A stretch of DNA of 5,897 bases from NCBI GenBank assembly GCA_947487595.1, contig CANKXJ010000052.1, forward strand, positions 1-5,897, written 5' to 3'. Shown piece after piece: positions 5,493-5,897 of this stretch (position 1 is its first letter; the number at the start of each line of letters is the position of its first letter). The stretch comes from Actinomycetota bacterium (lineage in GTDB: Bacteria; Actinomycetota; Actinomycetes; Nanopelagicales; Nanopelagicaceae). A program made the position numbers and the translations under genes. Under the pieces are notes generated by a model. It had not been told where the DNA came from and searched no databases. It saw only the letters and a program-made list of their open reading frames with translations.

Positions 5493-5897
5493 TTAAGCAG
5501 TAGCTGCTGCCACGCCAAATGGCTCTAAGTACTGCACCCACCTGGAATTAGTTTGACCAGTTCCAAGGATTCTCCATGCTGCGCCAACTGGCTCGCGTGG
5601 AAGTTTGCGCAATCTCCAACCTATTTCTTTTAGCTGCTTATCTGCCTTTAAGTGATTGCACTTGTGACAAGCAGAAACTACGTTCTCCCAATTATGACCC
5701 CCACCACGACTACGTGGAATGACGTGATCAATGGATGTGGCAGGTGCGGTGCAATACACACAGCGTCCGCCATCTCTGGCAAAAATTGCCCGCCGAGATA
5801 GAGGGACTGCATGGCGATAAGGAATGCGAACAAACTTATTGAGGCGAATAACTGACGGTAGTTCTATCTCACCGCCGGAGAAATGTAGGACTGATCC
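5493..5897 (-). CDS. HNH endonuclease-like protein, 5' end beyond the window
   Basis: The frame is open from the stop at 5493 through the right edge, giving 134 visible residues; the N-terminus is outside. The start of the visible part, with VIRLNKFVRIPYRHAVPLSR (16-35), leads into ARDGGRCVYC. C46-x2-C49 and C77-x2-C80 form a zinc site. Between them lie the HNH signature DH (57-58), the PRSRGG loop (61-66) and WEN (70-72), closed by CN..KADK (80-87). The C-terminal WRLRKLPREP and WVQYLEP segments match the single-HNH family widespread in actinobacteria next to pepN; a counterpart sits near pepN in M. tuberculosis as I recall. The family is presumed to be a nuclease, but its cellular role is not established. 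A GTG at 5757-5759 lies inside the C-V-Y-C motif and is not the start. It may be co-transcribed with the downstream membrane-protein gene. Confidence 0.93.
   Translation of the reverse strand, partial: GSVLHFSGGEIELPSVIRLNKFVRIPYRHAVPLSRRAIFARDGGRCVYCTAPATSIDHVIPRSRGGGHNWENVVSACHKCNHLKADKQLKEIGWRLRKLPREPVGAAWRILGTGQTNSRWVQYLEPFGVAAATA

Noticed and set aside
5757..5759. GTG as the start of the HNH protein
   Set aside because: It is the valine inside the zinc-binding C-V-Y-C motif; the frame and family similarity continue upstream to the window edge.

Overview
The window looks like chromosomal DNA from a compact, fairly AT-rich actinobacterium. The reasons are that PepN, RpiB and the HNH protein read as actinobacterial family members, RpiB carries the actinobacterial-type catalytic glutamate, and the set rpiB / pepN / HNH protein resembles the mycobacterial neighbourhood around rpiB and pepN as I remember it. 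Gene spacing is very tight (5 nt, 66 nt and 18 nt gaps, and two tail-to-tail overlaps). Together with the modest GC content this suggests a streamlined lineage such as freshwater Nanopelagicales (acI); that placement is inference.

Layout, left to right: a tRNA-Gly(UCC) gene on the plus strand (50-123); a secreted collagen-like protein on the minus strand (129-1283), whose stop codon lies only 5 nt from the tRNA CCA end; a 318-nt gene-free gap (1284-1601) holding a nested set of inverted repeats (1317-1432) and a strong bidirectional-looking terminator hairpin (1531-1566); rpiB on the plus strand (1602-2057); trmB on the minus strand (2029-2688), overlapping rpiB tail to tail by 29 bp; a 66-nt divergent spacer; pepN on the plus strand (2755-5292); a 61-residue single-pass membrane protein on the minus strand (5289-5474), whose stop overlaps the pepN stop; and a 5'-truncated HNH endonuclease-like gene on the minus strand (5493 to the window end).

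Most of this is housekeeping: pentose phosphate metabolism (RpiB), tRNA m7G46 modification (TrmB), peptide turnover (PepN) and glycine decoding (tRNA). The accessory part is the collagen-like gene with its unusual upstream gap. This block sits between a tRNA and rpiB and is the best place to look for something undescribed: a structured RNA, a leader controlling rpiB or the collagen-like gene, or the trace of an insertion behind the tRNA. I did not find a defence system, a CRISPR array, a transposon or an integrase.
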